This document shows positions 37,597-49,069 of a DNA stretch of 64,000 bases, in pieces. Position numbers and translations under genes: made by a program. This stretch comes from Nageia nagi. Its lineage: Eukaryota > Pinophyta. The notes under the pieces are model-generated. The model ran no database searches and was not told the DNA's origin. It was given only the letters and a program-made list of their open reading frames with translations. The stretch covers positions 9,920,001 to 9,984,000 of the forward strand of contig JBITNC010000002.1 in NCBI GenBank assembly GCA_050084985.1, read 5' to 3'. Every line of letters starts with the position of its first letter. The stretch's first letter is position 1.

Positions 37597-38346
37597 AACA
37601 ATTATATTTCTCTTAATTTATATGGTTTCCTAAAATAATTCAACATCATTTGGCTTCTAATTGGGACCATGTGTATTAAGAAGCCATATTAACTAGCACT
37701 TTTGAATTTTTTATTAACAATCAAAATATTAAACTCCTTTTCAAATGTAGTTATATGGATTTTATCTCAAATCAGTGCCTAAAATTATTGTTGAATATTT
37801 CTAACAATGTCATTACTAAGGCCTTAGCTATTAGAATTCATCACATTCGCCTATTTATTATTTGATAAAAGAAAACATGTTTTGTCAATAATAAGTACAA
37901 TACAAATAACATTCTTGTTGTATGAGATGTTATACAATAGGCTCAATAGTCTACTAAACATACCTTATTACTCAAGATTGATTTTTAAAAAGTATAAGAT
38001 CATATTAAATGAGCATTTCATATTGGTAATACTCAATTCTTTAGGATTTATTAGTAGATTTATCAATTTAGTAAGAATACCATCTATTGGTACATATGTT
38101 ATGGTTAGAATTAATAAATATCAATATGATGTGGTAGGGATCTTTCATTCTATATAAAAGAGTTTCATTGTAGTACAGTCATTAAATGTTCATGTAACTA
38201 TAGGCTTTAGCCTCTTTACATATTAGTTACCTATCAAGTAGTCAAAAGAATATCCCTTTCCAATAGTTAGGTTAAACCACTTAATGGTCATCTTGTAAAT
38301 GAATTCTTTATCACTGCATATAATGATAAAACATCTTAAAAATAAG

Positions 38347-38426
<80 letters not shown>

Positions 38427-39060
38427 TATATAGGTCCTTTTTATTGAATAAAATGATATAACTCCATTTGTTACAAAAACAATATGAATTGCCTCTTTTA
38501 AAGTACCCTTCTTATCTCTATACAAAATGAATTAAAGCAATGCAATATTTACATTTGTTGGGATTCATTTTTCATTATAGATATCCCCTCCTAATATTTG
38601 GAATTATGTCACTTGGAGAGTTTATTCCAAACTTCTCCTATTGGGTGATAAAAAAGATCTCTTTGGAAAGCAATTTCCAAATTTATTTTAAAAATTGTAA
38701 TAACATCATATCTCTTCTCATTCATTGTGGAAGGTTACTTCTAAGGGTTATTACCAAACATCATAAAATCTTATTCAAAAAATTTTATACTCTATTTCTT
38801 GTCTATTTTAATGCTTTTATATAGTTGTTTATGGAATTTCTTTCATCCCTAAGAATTGTTTATACTATCAACACTAATGTACAATGCTCTGCATAAAATT
38901 GATTACATGAGCACTTAAGATTTATGAGGCTTGAAAAATTATTGATATATATTTGATCTAATTTTGTTTCCCTTATGGATTCAAGGAATGCAAAGAGGTG
39001 TATTTTCTCACCTTTTTCTTACTCTAGTGCTTATCAAAATCACTAGCTCCTTTATCATCA
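36950..39060 (+). pseudogene. LINE (non-LTR retrotransposon) reverse transcriptase, decayed
   Basis: In shifting frames I read the plant LINE order: FPKIIQHHLASNWDHVY (37.63-37.68 kb), NVITKALAIRI (37.8 kb), KTCFVNNKYNTNNILVV (37.87-37.92 kb), then LLLKIDF (about 37.97 kb) and HFILVILNSLGFISRFINLV (38.01-38.07 kb). LNGHLVNEFFI at about 38.28 kb stands where the catalytic Y-A-D-D box belongs, so the active site is lost. After the (TA)n tract WNYVTWRVYSKL and related stretches fit the region C-terminal to the RT fingers. The 5' part is missing or displaced by the Copia insertion. Stops, the microsatellite and two duplications make it dead. Confidence 0.7.
38348..38432. repeat. (TA)n microsatellite, about 40 units
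   Basis: An almost perfect run of TA is broken once by a C near 38421. Ile-Tyr repeat frames across it are artefacts. Confidence 0.95.
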
Positions 39061-39770
39061 ACAGTATCTAGAAAACTTGGGAAATGATAAATCTTATATA
39101 TATAGGTCCTTTTTATTGAATAAAATGATATAACTCCATTTGTTACAAAAACAATATGAATTGCCTCTTTTAAAGTACCCTTCTTATCTCTATACAAAAT
39201 GAATTAAAGCAATGCAATATTTACATTTGTTGGGATTTCATTTTTCATTATAGATATCCCCTCCTAATATTTGGAATTATGTCACTTGGAGAGTTTATTC
39301 CAAACTTCTCCTATTGGGTGATAAAAAAGATCTCTTTGGAAAGCAATTTCCAAATTTATTTTAAAAATTGTAATAACATCATATCTCTTCTCATTCATTG
39401 TGGAAGGTTACTTCTAAGGGTTATTACCAAACATCATAAAATCTTATTCAAAAAATTTTATACTCTATTTCTTGTCTATTTTAATGCTTTTATATAGTTG
39501 TTTATGGAATTTCTTTCATCCCTAAGAATTGTTTATACTATCAACACTAATGTACAATGCTCTGCATAAAATTGATTACATGAGCACTTAAGATTTATGA
39601 GGCTTGAAAAATTATTGATATATATTTGATCTAATTTTGTTTCCCTTATGGATTCAAGGAATGCAAAGAGGTGTATTTTCTCACCTTTTTCTTACTCTAG
39701 TGCTTATCAAAATCACTAGCTCCTTTATCATCAACAGTATCTAGAAAACTTGGGAAATGATAAATCTTAG
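38427..39770 (+). repeat. near-identical 672-bp tandem duplication
   Basis: Copy 1 is about 38427-39098 and copy 2 about 39099-39770, both from TATATAGGTCCTTTTTATTG to GGGAAATGATAAATCTTA. The only difference I noticed is one extra T in copy 2 (GGGATTTCATT against GGGATTCATT near 38558). The junction carries a short TATATATA tract, as does the left edge. Confidence 0.9.
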
Positions 39771-40732
39771 GTAAATAGTAGAAATTGAATGATGTTAAGA
39801 ATTGTTTATCTATTTTTTTCAATTTATTTTATATTGCATGTATTGAACTTTTATTTCATCCAATTTATAGAGGCCCATTAGATTCCTACATGAAAAATCT
39901 ATAAGTAAGAAATTTACATGGTTATTATTAGCAATCTACATATTAGTTATCCTAGGATTACTTGAAAATATCCTTGAAATACAAAAATTAAAATAAGGAT
40001 ATGATTAAAAAGGATTGTGGAGAGATTAGAAGTAGCAAATTGATACTATTGAACTTAATTATTAGGCTAAATATTTTCTTATCTTTTCTAATATCTAATC
40101 ATTATAAAAGTGAATGAATGATGGAATATAAATTTACCTTAGAAAATATGTGCTCGATGACTTCAAATAGTATTGGTTGTTTACTTGGAATCAAAATAGG
40201 CAATCTTGGATTGGATTGCAATGCTTCATGCATTACTAGTGCTTAACCATGTCAAAAATCCTCAAATTAAAAACCTTATTTTTCCTTTTTATCAATCTCT
40301 AAAAGATGTTAAACATCTCTTATGGATCTCAAATATAACACAGGATGCCTAGAGGTAGATATTTTAATATTTCTTTTTTTTTACTAAAATTGGATAAATT
40401 GATATTAATAAAAAAAACTAGAGTTTTGAAAGGGTATTTTCCCCTTGTAAAAAATTGAGTCATCTACAATACGTATAATATATACAAAAAAAAATATCAT
40501 TATCCATATATCATTGAAAATACAACAATATTATAATCCTTCTCTCACAACTAAACACAACACCTAAGATTCTTACATAGATCATACTACAAAACATAGC
40601 TAGTATTAATAGACTTCCAGAACAAAATATATCTAAAAGGATTTTAAATATTTAACTACCTCATGTCTTGTGGGATCTAATTATCTTTTCAATGAATACT
40701 ATCATTCTGTTAAACTCCCCAAATTATTATGC
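39771..40732. other. intergenic DNA, no gene seen
   Basis: No recognisable domain. It may include the decayed 3' end of the LINE. Confidence 0.5.
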
Positions 40733-40735
40733 AAT

Positions 40736-41417
40736 CACTACGACGAAAAAAGGGATTTGCATCCTTTTTTACATCCAAATTCTTTGTTTTTTTTGTGTTT
40801 TTTCAATTTTTTTGATGTAAAAAAGGATGCAAATGGCAAGTGAAAATTTGCATCCTTTTTTGGTTACTTACTGCATGTGATTTTTGCATCCTTAAATCCA
40901 CTTTTTGCATCATTTTTTGCATCCTTAAAGCACTTTTTACATCATTTATTACATCATTTTTTAGAATTTGTGTCAATTTTTGCATTGTTTTTTGCATCAA
41001 ATTTTCATAATTTGCATTATTTTGTATTTTTTCATCATTTTTTCAAAAACTAATTCATAGAATCATAGATCTTTTGATTCTATGCAATTAAAAAAAAAGG
41101 GGCTCAAAACAATATCCAAATCAAAAGTTACAACCTCTGCAAGTTACATCATTTTTATTAGGTCTTTGGGGAAATGACATAGGTCCATTAAACCCAAATT
41201 CAAGAATGGGGTAACTAGTTTAGATTTTAAAATTTTAAATTTATATTTTTTTCAATGAAATATGATGCAAAATTTGCATAGGAATTTGCATCAAAAAAGT
41301 GAAAAAATAAAATAAAATGATGCATGTTGATGTAGGAGGATGCAAATTAACATCAATTTTCATTTTTTATGTTTAAATACATAAAAAAGGATGCAAATTA
41401 GCCTTTTGGTAGTAGTA
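40736..41417. mobile_element. small CACTA-type non-autonomous element
   Basis: The left end CACTACGACGAAAAAAGG and the inverted right end TACTACTACCAAAAGGC each run into ATTTGCATCCTTTTTT, giving imperfect terminal inverted repeats of about 39 bp. The 3-bp direct repeat AAT flanks both ends (40733-40735 and 41418-41420), as expected for CACTA elements. Inside are more than ten TTTGCATC/GATGCAAA words in both orientations, like the subterminal transposase-binding clusters of the superfamily. There is no transposase, so it would depend on an autonomous relative. At 682 bp it is MITE-like. Confidence 0.75.
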
Positions 41418-41420
41418 AAT

Positions 41421-42780
41421 TGTATGGTATATTCATGGAAATAGTATGGGTGAACAATCCTCCTTCTTTAATATGAGCTCATTGAGGTTGTATTCATAAA
41501 ATTCTTCTATATTCTCTTCAATCTAGGATTAAAACCACCCATTGCCTACTGATTGATCTTTTGGCCAAGGTACTACCTCATATCTTTGATTTGACCTTCC
41601 ATCCAATTTTATTTTCTCTACCAGCATTCAATTGTGGATCATATAGCTTTTTGGCATCCTTATGAATTTCATTTTCTATCTCATTCTTAGCTATGGAGCT
41701 TGTTCTTCTTCTTTATCATCCTTATTCCCTTCCTCCTCCTTGCATGTCCCTCTTACTTATGGATCTTAGAATACAACAATTGCCCATTTTGCTTACTCCT
41801 TTTGTTGTGCCTCCATATAGACCTTTGTTGTGAGTATTGTTTTATCTATTGATTATGTTTTTGATGTATTTTATTTTTAGGGTTCATTTTCCTTAGTAAA
41901 TTCCCAACTTCTTACTCTTTGACTACTACATTTTATCTTATTTTGGTTGGGGAAATATTCAATTCTTGGCTACCCTCCATTTCTTTTGACTTCTTTATCT
42001 TCTTTCCTACTAAGCCTGAGGATAAAGTCATTACATCCTCTTTTTCCCTCCTTATCCTCTTTAATTTTGGGATATATTTGCTAAATGGGATATTTTCATC
42101 ACTTTTGTCTAGTGCAATATTCACATTGGTCTTATTTTACACTTGATTAGCTAAATGCATATCATAAACTAACTTAATTATAGACTGATGAAGAGGTAGA
42201 TCCTCCTAGCTATGCTTCACTTTCTACATAGAGTCATGGATGAAAAAAGGTAAATTTACCTTCTCCTCTTTGAACTTAAAATAGTTTAGCATTCCAAAAT
42301 GGAAAGATAACATTTCTTTTATGACATCCATCCAACAAGAGATATTTCATGATCTATACCATCACTTTATCCCTAGGGTGTGGTAGGGATTCTCCAAAAT
42401 ATCTTTTTCTATATCTATACACCTATATATTATCACTTTAAAATTGTTGAACCTCCCCTACATTACAATAATTAGCATTCCTCCTCAGCTCTTTACCCTA
42501 TTTATATAAAGATGTAGCTTATGAGATTATTTGGGGGCTGAATATGCTGGTCTTTTTAGGAATTATGCAAATTACTTCCTCCTAATTATTTGCTACATAT
42601 CTAGATAGCCTAGGATAAAATTCTTAGCATGCTTCCATAAACTATTGCATGCCTCCTCAGCATAGGATATCCCACACCTCTTGATTAGTCCTTACATTCC
42701 TAATGATCTAAAATGGATTTCAGAGTCGTAAAAAAGTGATTTTACAAGTTTGTAATTTTGTTGATTATTCTCTTTCATAT
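41421..42780 (-). other. decayed minus-strand frames, unrecognised
   Basis: Minus-strand frames are Lys/Glu/Ser-rich (for example MLSFHFGMLNYFKFKEEK near 42.3 kb and PFSKYIPKLKRIRREKEDV near 42.06 kb). They could be ORF1 or the start of the minus-strand LINE whose 3' part is at 44.8-46.3 kb, but their position downstream of it argues for a separate copy. I cannot name a domain. Confidence 0.35.
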
Positions 42781-42784
42781 TAAA

Positions 42785-44300
42785 AAGATCTCTTCCATGA
42801 TTCCAATGCTTCAAATAGTGAATAAAATGGACCTATAATTTTTAAGTTAGGGCTTTTCAAAAATTGGAGTTAAATATAAAAAATGCAAAATATGCATGGA
42901 AGGCTCTATTGACGGACTCACTAAGAGCAGCTCAGGTTGATTCATATTTTGAAATTTGGAATGTTGGTATCTTATATTATGTTTAACATATAGTTAAACT
43001 TTGAAGATATTTGAATAAAATACATGAAATTTATAGCACTTACAAAATGGCAAATTCTCATTCTACATTCATGGTAATCAAATTTTGACAACTATCTAGT
43101 GCAAATCTGCATTAAAGGCCAACTTGATGATGATGCTTGGAGATAATAGTAAAGATTTAAAGTACACAATTTGGACCAATTAAGATACATATATCCAAGA
43201 AAACTTGGATGAAATTTTATCACATTTGGAATTATGATCATGAAGTTGTGGTCATGACAAAATGACACCAGAAGCAATTTTGATAGGTTTTCAAAATCCA
43301 AAAAATTGGAGCATATAACCATATGAGGATAAAACAATGCAATGGGAATACAAATGAGGGAGATTATTGTTGCAAGGGTGAGAGAGCATACTGTAAAGGA
43401 GGAAAAATAACAAATATTATCTTATCACCATGTAACCATAAACTCTAAATTTGTAATCCATTAATGTTATAAAAGGGAACATGGAGTTTACAATAAAATG
43501 GAGTCTTCTATATTCTTTTCAAACCTACACTAGCTCTATCTCAAGAGGATATCCACTAAAAATCTCTCTTGCATGATTCCAATGCTTCAAACAATGAATA
43601 AAATGAAGCTATGGTTTGTAAGTTATGGCTTTTCAAAACTTGGAGTTAAATATTAAAAATGCAAAATATGCATAGAAGGCTCTATCGATGGACATTTGGT
43701 TAAAATTTTAAGACATTTGGATACAATACTTGAAATTTATGGTGCTTGCAAAATGGTAAATTAGCATTTTGCATTCATGACCTACTCAAATTTTGACAGT
43801 CGCTAGATGCAAATCTATGTTGGAGACACACTTGATGACAATGCTGGGAGCTACCAGTAAGGAGTTAAAGTATGAAATTTGGACCACTTAAGCTACATAT
43901 ATCCAAAAACACTTGGATGAAATTTTGGGATATTTGGAATTATGATCATAAAATTGTAGTCATGAAAAAATGACACCAAAAGGAGTTTTGACAATTTTGT
44001 AAAATCTACAAAAAAATAAGAGAATATAACCATATGAGGCCAAAACAATGCTATGGGTATACAAATGAGGGAGATTATTATTGTGAGGGTGAGAGAGCAT
44101 ATTTTAAAGGAGGAAAAAAATAAATATTATCTTATCATCATGCAACCATAAACTCTAAATTTATAATCCCTTAATGTTCTAAAAGGGAACATAGAGAATG
44201 GAAAAGGGGAATTCTTTTTTAATGGATTTTCCTTTTGAGAGGGAGTTAGTGTAGGTTTGAAAAGAATGTAAAAGACTCCATTTTATTGTAAACTCCATAG
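42785..44300. repeat. two diverged direct copies of an LTR-like repeat
   Basis: Copy A (42.785-43.55 kb) and copy B (43.566-44.2 kb) share TGATTCCAATGCTTCAAA, GGAGTTAAATAT, AAAATGCAAAATATGCAT, CACTTGGATGAAATTTT, AACCATATGAGG and AACTCTAAATTT in order. Copy A has a TATA-like TTATAAAAGGGAAC near 43467. The last 65 bp of copy A (43483-43547) are present after copy B in inverted form (44231-44297). They may be solo LTRs or an LTR pair that lost its interior. Confidence 0.65.
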
Positions 44301-44800
44301 GAAATAAAAAAATCATGAAAGTAATATTGGAGGTAAATTTCAAGCTTGCATAGAAGAAGAAAAAGAACATGGACAAGATTATTGCCATGGAGAAAGATCC
44401 AAATTAAATACTTAAGTAGAGTTTACAAATCACCTAGTATCTTTGGGATTTTTGTACACTAAGTATCCCCCCATTATCAAGCCTTATGATTTCTATGTTT
44501 TCCTCCACCAACTTTTAGGTTCATTAGTATTTGGATGGTTCAACATGACAACTAAAGAATTAATAAGTATTGATTGAATTAATTACTTACCCCCTTTCTT
44601 CCTTTCATCTAGACTATCAGCACACTTTGAGTGGTTGATGTGATTGATTGCATCATCTCATAATTTATGCTATATGATCTTTTTACTAGCTATCCTTACT
44701 CCCCCTTACTATCTTATGATTATTATTTAAATTTGATCTCTTCATCATTACTCCTAATTGTTCTAATATTCTCTTCATATTTTATTTGAATAAATCTTAT
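44301..44800. other. no gene recognised
   Basis: Mixed A+T-rich sequence, possibly the 3' end of the minus-strand LINE. Confidence 0.4.
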
Positions 44801-46260
44801 AATCTCCTTTGTTGCATTTTGTTTCCCTTCAAATACCCTTAGATTTCTTACCTTCTAGGTCTACCACATCACATGGGCTAAAATAATATTCCAAATAATC
44901 CTCATACTCTTGTTCTTGACTAGGGAATCCCATTATTCAATACATTATTGGATGGATGTTGATTGGCTCTGCACTCTTTGTATTTTTCAACATATTTATC
45001 TCTAAATATTTTGCATATGTCCACATGTTTGTTTCCTCCTCCTTGCTACATAAATAACATATGTTTGGGATTTGGAAGATCATTTTTTAAGATTATCAAT
45101 TATTTAGAGCTTGTTATGAGCTAGCATCTAGAGGAAAAAATAAATTTTAGGAATCATATTGGGCATCCATACCTTACTCCATAATCCCTTAGAACCTATT
45201 GGTGGATTATTACTCAGAAGATCCACTACCTCTACAGTCATATATTCTCTATTTTTATTCAAGATCCAATTTGGTTTATCTAGTTTACTACTAGGTGATG
45301 TTTTTGTTATGTTAAGTATTATTTCCAACCATTGTATTTAGGTCCGATGGATTTTCACATATCTACTCTACTATATGTTTTTATCATAGAACTGTAATAC
45401 TCTTTTCTCATTGATTCTCTTTCAACTAGTGGGTTCCTTTCTAAAATTTCATGTAAATATGAAGGGGTATTTTTATAAGTCATGCATATTCATACATATA
45501 TATTTCCTTCCCTATCCCAAGTTCCCATTTTATGTATTTGATGATAATATCAAATCATTCCAAAATGATGACCCATAAGGGGTATTATCAATTCTAGGGA
45601 TAATAACTTTCCCTACATATACTTAGCTTGGCAAATTGTTATCCATTCTTTCCTTTTTCAATAGAAAATATTCAAATTTATTTACCTCTCAAATATTGAA
45701 TCATATGGAGTATCTTTCTTAGCCCTAACCCTCCTTTATATTTCTTTGAGCATATTTTATTCCATGCTACCAATGCCATTCTTTTCTTTTCTACTAGCCC
45801 ATTCCAAAGGAATATGTTACACAGCTAAACTATCTTGTTGTAAATTATAGTAGGAATCTTAAAGACTAGATAATTGTATATTAGAATGCTCTATAGAGTA
45901 CTTTTAATCAAAGTAAGATTACTTACATAACTAAGTACTTTTTTTTCTCCATCCTACTAGATATTTCTTATTTTTTGAATCAAATTGTTCTAGAATTCTA
46001 CTATTAATCTTCCAACAAAGAGTGGCATTCCCAAGTATATTGTTGGTAGCTTCCCTTCTTTACAGCCCCACACCATTATATCAATCCTTTCTTTGCACAC
46101 TCCTTTCTCCTCTATTTCCATCCTACATACACACCATTTATACCTGTAAGTAGCTTCACCATCAAAATAATTTGATCTTGCATTAAGGATTCCACCTTCT
46201 TTTTCATGGTAACAAACTCCCACTCCTTCCTATATTTCTCTTGCATTAAACATTAATAAT
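44800..46260 (-). pseudogene. LINE reverse transcriptase 3' part and zf-RVT region, decayed
   Basis: Read on the minus strand from 46.23 kb. GCKEGKLPTIYLGMPLF (46.07-46.02 kb) is the plant LINE phrase following the RT palm. NIFLWNGLVEKKRMALVAW and SKKYKGGLGLRKI (45.83-45.7 kb) match the thumb/linker region. LWSKVWMPNMIPKIYFFL (about 45.18-45.13 kb) matches the start of the C-terminal zf-RVT domain, with decayed Cys-rich sequence to about 44.8 kb. Many stops are present. The 5' part with endonuclease and RT fingers is absent. Instead a Copia gag-protease relic on the same strand abuts it at 46.3 kb, so one element probably inserted into or recombined with the other. Confidence 0.7.
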
Positions 46261-46329
46261 CATCAATGTATAAACCATATTAAAGTATGAGGTAACTTTG
46301 GCTTACCCTCTCAAATCTTTCAATATCCC

Positions 46330-47645
46330 TTAATGGAATTTTCTTAACCTAATGTTGAAGACTTCTTTGCACCTTTAGTATCCACATATTCCTTATCTCT
46401 CCCTTGGAAAAACCCTTTTTAACCATTTTTCTTTTCATAAAACCCCACTTTATTTTTATCTCCATATTTGTAATGTCCCTTATTTGCATTCTTCCCACAT
46501 GTAGGAGCTAAGTTGATAGTATTGTAAAAGGAGCTAGTAATCAAATGAAACATACCAATAAGATCAATCTTGCTAGTTGAAATGAGATTCCTTCTCAATT
46601 TTGGTATGGGCCTCACCTCCTTGAGCACACACCATTTTTTGTTAGGCATCTTTATCTTAACCTTTTGGCTCATCATTATCCAACTTAGCTTGTCTAAAAT
46701 ACCCTTGAACATACTTAACAAAATAACCTTGGTGAGAAGTTGCATGGAAAGATGCACCTAATCCAATACCCAATAGTTATTATACATGTCTAGAGATAAT
46801 ATAAAATCCACCTCAATATACTCACCAACCATGTTTACCTCATGATTATTATCTTGATTCTCATCGCTTTCTTTCCCATGTTGCTTTTTAGCCTTATAAT
46901 CCCTTTTGAAGTGCCCCTTGTTCCCAAAATACCAGCATTCACTATTGAATTTTCCATTGGAGTTTCCTTGTTGATTTCCTTGAGATTGTGACAGACATAT
47001 CTCCTTTTGTCTTCCCCTTTTCTCAATAATTAGTCAACTTATATAACTAGATGGCTCCCTCATGGTTTCCCTCTACATGTCCTCACCAAGGAGGATACCT
47101 ACCACATCTTCAAACACTAGCTTGATAGAACATGAAATAAAACTACTGACTACCATCACCAAGCTACTCTAGCTATTTGGTAATGAACACAATAATAATA
47201 AAGTTCTTATTTTATAATCAATATCAATATTCATGGAACTCAATTTGTTAGTAATAATATTAAACTCATTGACATATATTTTAGAATGGATTCACCTTCT
47301 ACCATTTGCATGCATTAAATAATATTTTCATGAGAAATACCTTGTTTGTTATTGAGGGTTTCTCATACATCTTAGCCAACTTGTCCATCACATCCTTTGT
47401 GGTTTTCTCTCAAGCATAACCTTACTATATCCAATGCCTCTCTATCAACCAAAGCCTAGTCCTCATCATACATACTTGAAGGTTTCTTTACTTCTCCCTT
47501 AAGAGGTAAAGTACAAATCCTTTTGATATAGATAGTCCTACATTTGGATCTTTAAAAACCCAAAGTTCTTTCTTACCATTAAACCTCTCAATCCTCAATC
47601 TTCCTTCTTCTGCCATTGCTCCCACTTAATATAGAATCCCTACCT
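46330..47645 (-). pseudogene. Copia gag and protease part, decayed
   Basis: On the minus strand a gag start MAEEGRLRIERFNGK (47.62 kb) is followed by TTKDVMDKLAKMYEKPS and NKVFLMKILFN, typical of Copia gag. A decayed zinc knuckle, with NKGHFKRD-like sequence, lies at 46.93-46.9 kb. The protease entry site GASFHATSHQGYF (46.75 kb) lacks a readable catalytic Asp. The pre-integrase phrase LRRNLISTSKIDLIG stands at about 46.61-46.56 kb. The element breaks off near 46.3 kb before integrase. Stops are numerous. Confidence 0.7.
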
Positions 47646-47675
47646 TCAAAACTTGAAGCTCTTCCTTCAAAACTT

Positions 47676-47690
47676 GAATATCGAATACCA
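47676..47690 (-). other. primer-binding site of the minus-strand Copia
   Basis: AAGTGGTATTCGAT read on the minus strand, between LTR and gag start, matches the TGGTAT core of the initiator-tRNA primer site. Confidence 0.45.
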
Positions 47691-48041
47691 CTTGTTAGGA
47701 TTCAACATATAAAAAATAAAGTTTGAATAATCCAATTAATACAATTTTAGAAGACTATTTAAACAAACCAAATCACATAAGAGAAGATACAAGTATGCGA
47801 CATGGTTCACCCAATGTATGCTACATCCATAGAGAATATCCAATCCTTTATTATTTATTAGTCCAAAGCCACCATGAGATACAACCAACAACAACATCAT
47901 TGTACTTTCTCTTTGGTTACATAAGAATCCTCACTACAATAGTCTCTCTTCCTCTCTTAGATATATATAAACTATACTCTCCAGAATCTTTCAACATTTC
48001 TCTTTGCTCCACCATTAAAAGCTTAATATATTTTATGATGA

Positions 48042-48043
<2 letters not shown>

Positions 48044-48133
<90 letters not shown>
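48044..48133. repeat. (AT)n microsatellite, about 44 units
   Basis: An uninterrupted AT run inside the Copia LTR. Ile-Tyr frames across it are artefacts. Confidence 0.95.
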
Positions 48134-48139
<6 letters not shown>

Positions 48140-48358
48140 TCTTAATTTAGGCCTAATTGGAGCTAAAAAGACATGCAATAAATTTTTCATTAATGGCAAT
48201 ATCAATTCCCAAACTTAGAACAAAGCAAAAGTGAGTTAAAATGCTCAAAATAGAGCTTTTACACCTCTGGAATAGTTATTGATCAACTAATAACTCTCAA
48301 ACCCTCAATCAATGAACTCAATGTAAACCATGGATGAATCCACTAATGGAGAACTAAA

Positions 48359-48447
48359 GGGATTTTGTCCTTCAACTCTCATATCTAAAGGGGTTTCATC
48401 CTTTAACTCTCATATCCAAAGGGGTTTCATCCTTTAGTTCTCACTTT
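48359..48447. repeat. 31-bp unit repeated three times
   Basis: GGGGTTTCATCCTTTAACTC plus CATATCYAAA is repeated head to tail at 48359, 48390 and 48421, with the last copy diverging at its end. Confidence 0.8.
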
Positions 48448-48769
48448 TGTTGGGTGTCGTCCACATAAGAGGCGGAATTATGTTGATCTAGCTTCTCTCT
48501 CCATAATTCAATTAAGAAATAAAATCATCAACAACCACTCTCAATGAGTCACTTCACCCTTTAAATAGATGAGTCCACATTAAGTATCCCTTTTTGGAGC
48601 TCATAATTTCACATTAAAAATACCATTAATAGTAATATTATTAATAATACCTTTAAATATGAATTTACACTAAAAGGTGGATGCCCCGTTTCACTTTATA
48701 AAATAATCATTAATGCCAATAAAAGGGGACATTACACATTAGTTTTTACGCACGTGATTTTAAATGAAT

Positions 48770-48890
48770 CCACCTAGGTGTATTGATACCTTAGTGATTG
48801 GACTTGATGTATTGCGGCTAGGTCTTAGGTTCAATTCTCTAAGTGCTCAAAACTACGAAAAATTTACTATCTTCATGAAAAAAAAAAAAT
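48770..48890 (+). mobile_element. tRNA-derived SINE candidate
   Basis: A box A-like TTAGTGATTGG (48791-48801) and a box B-like GGTTCAATTCT (48828-48838) have roughly tRNA-like spacing. They are followed 40 bp later by an A12-13 tail after CTTCATG (near 48878-48889). This is the order of a plant SINE: RNA polymerase III promoter, short body, poly-A. No target duplication was established and the acceptor-stem pairing of a true tRNA is not visible. Confidence 0.45.
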
Positions 48891-49069
48891 GTTCAAACCG
48901 AAACATTCCATATTTAAGTACCCAAATAAAATGAGAATACTTAGTATCCTAGCATGATAAACCCAAAAAACATAAACACTTGATCCCACACTATAAAATT
49001 TTCCTCCTAAAATATTGATATTCCAATTATAATACCATCCAAGAAAAGTCATCCTTAGAATCGTCACTA

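Larger units (their letters stand above)
47694..48736 (-). repeat. 5' LTR of the minus-strand Copia
   Basis: Read on the minus strand it starts TGTAATGTCCCC at 48736. It contains GGATGTAGCATACATTGG plus GTGAACCATG (about 47.83-47.8 kb), the phrase typical of plant Copia LTR ends, and stops just before the primer site. It has grown internally by an (AT)n tract and a 31-bp triplicated block. No partner LTR is in the window. Confidence 0.6.

Noticed and set aside
38223-38525. Minus-strand frame rich in Ile-Tyr repeats
   Set aside because: It is translation of the (TA)n microsatellite; the flanks are decayed LINE.
38540-39497. Two identical hydrophobic frames that look like a gene pair
   Set aside because: They are one frame copied by the 672-bp tandem duplication, and the alternative frame reads as LINE sequence.
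47723-48205. Two frames with long Ile-Tyr runs on both strands
   Set aside because: Same artefact from the (AT)n tract inside a Copia LTR.
48770-48850. A functional tRNA gene
   Set aside because: Box-like words are present but I cannot pair an acceptor stem or anticodon arm; a SINE head fits better.
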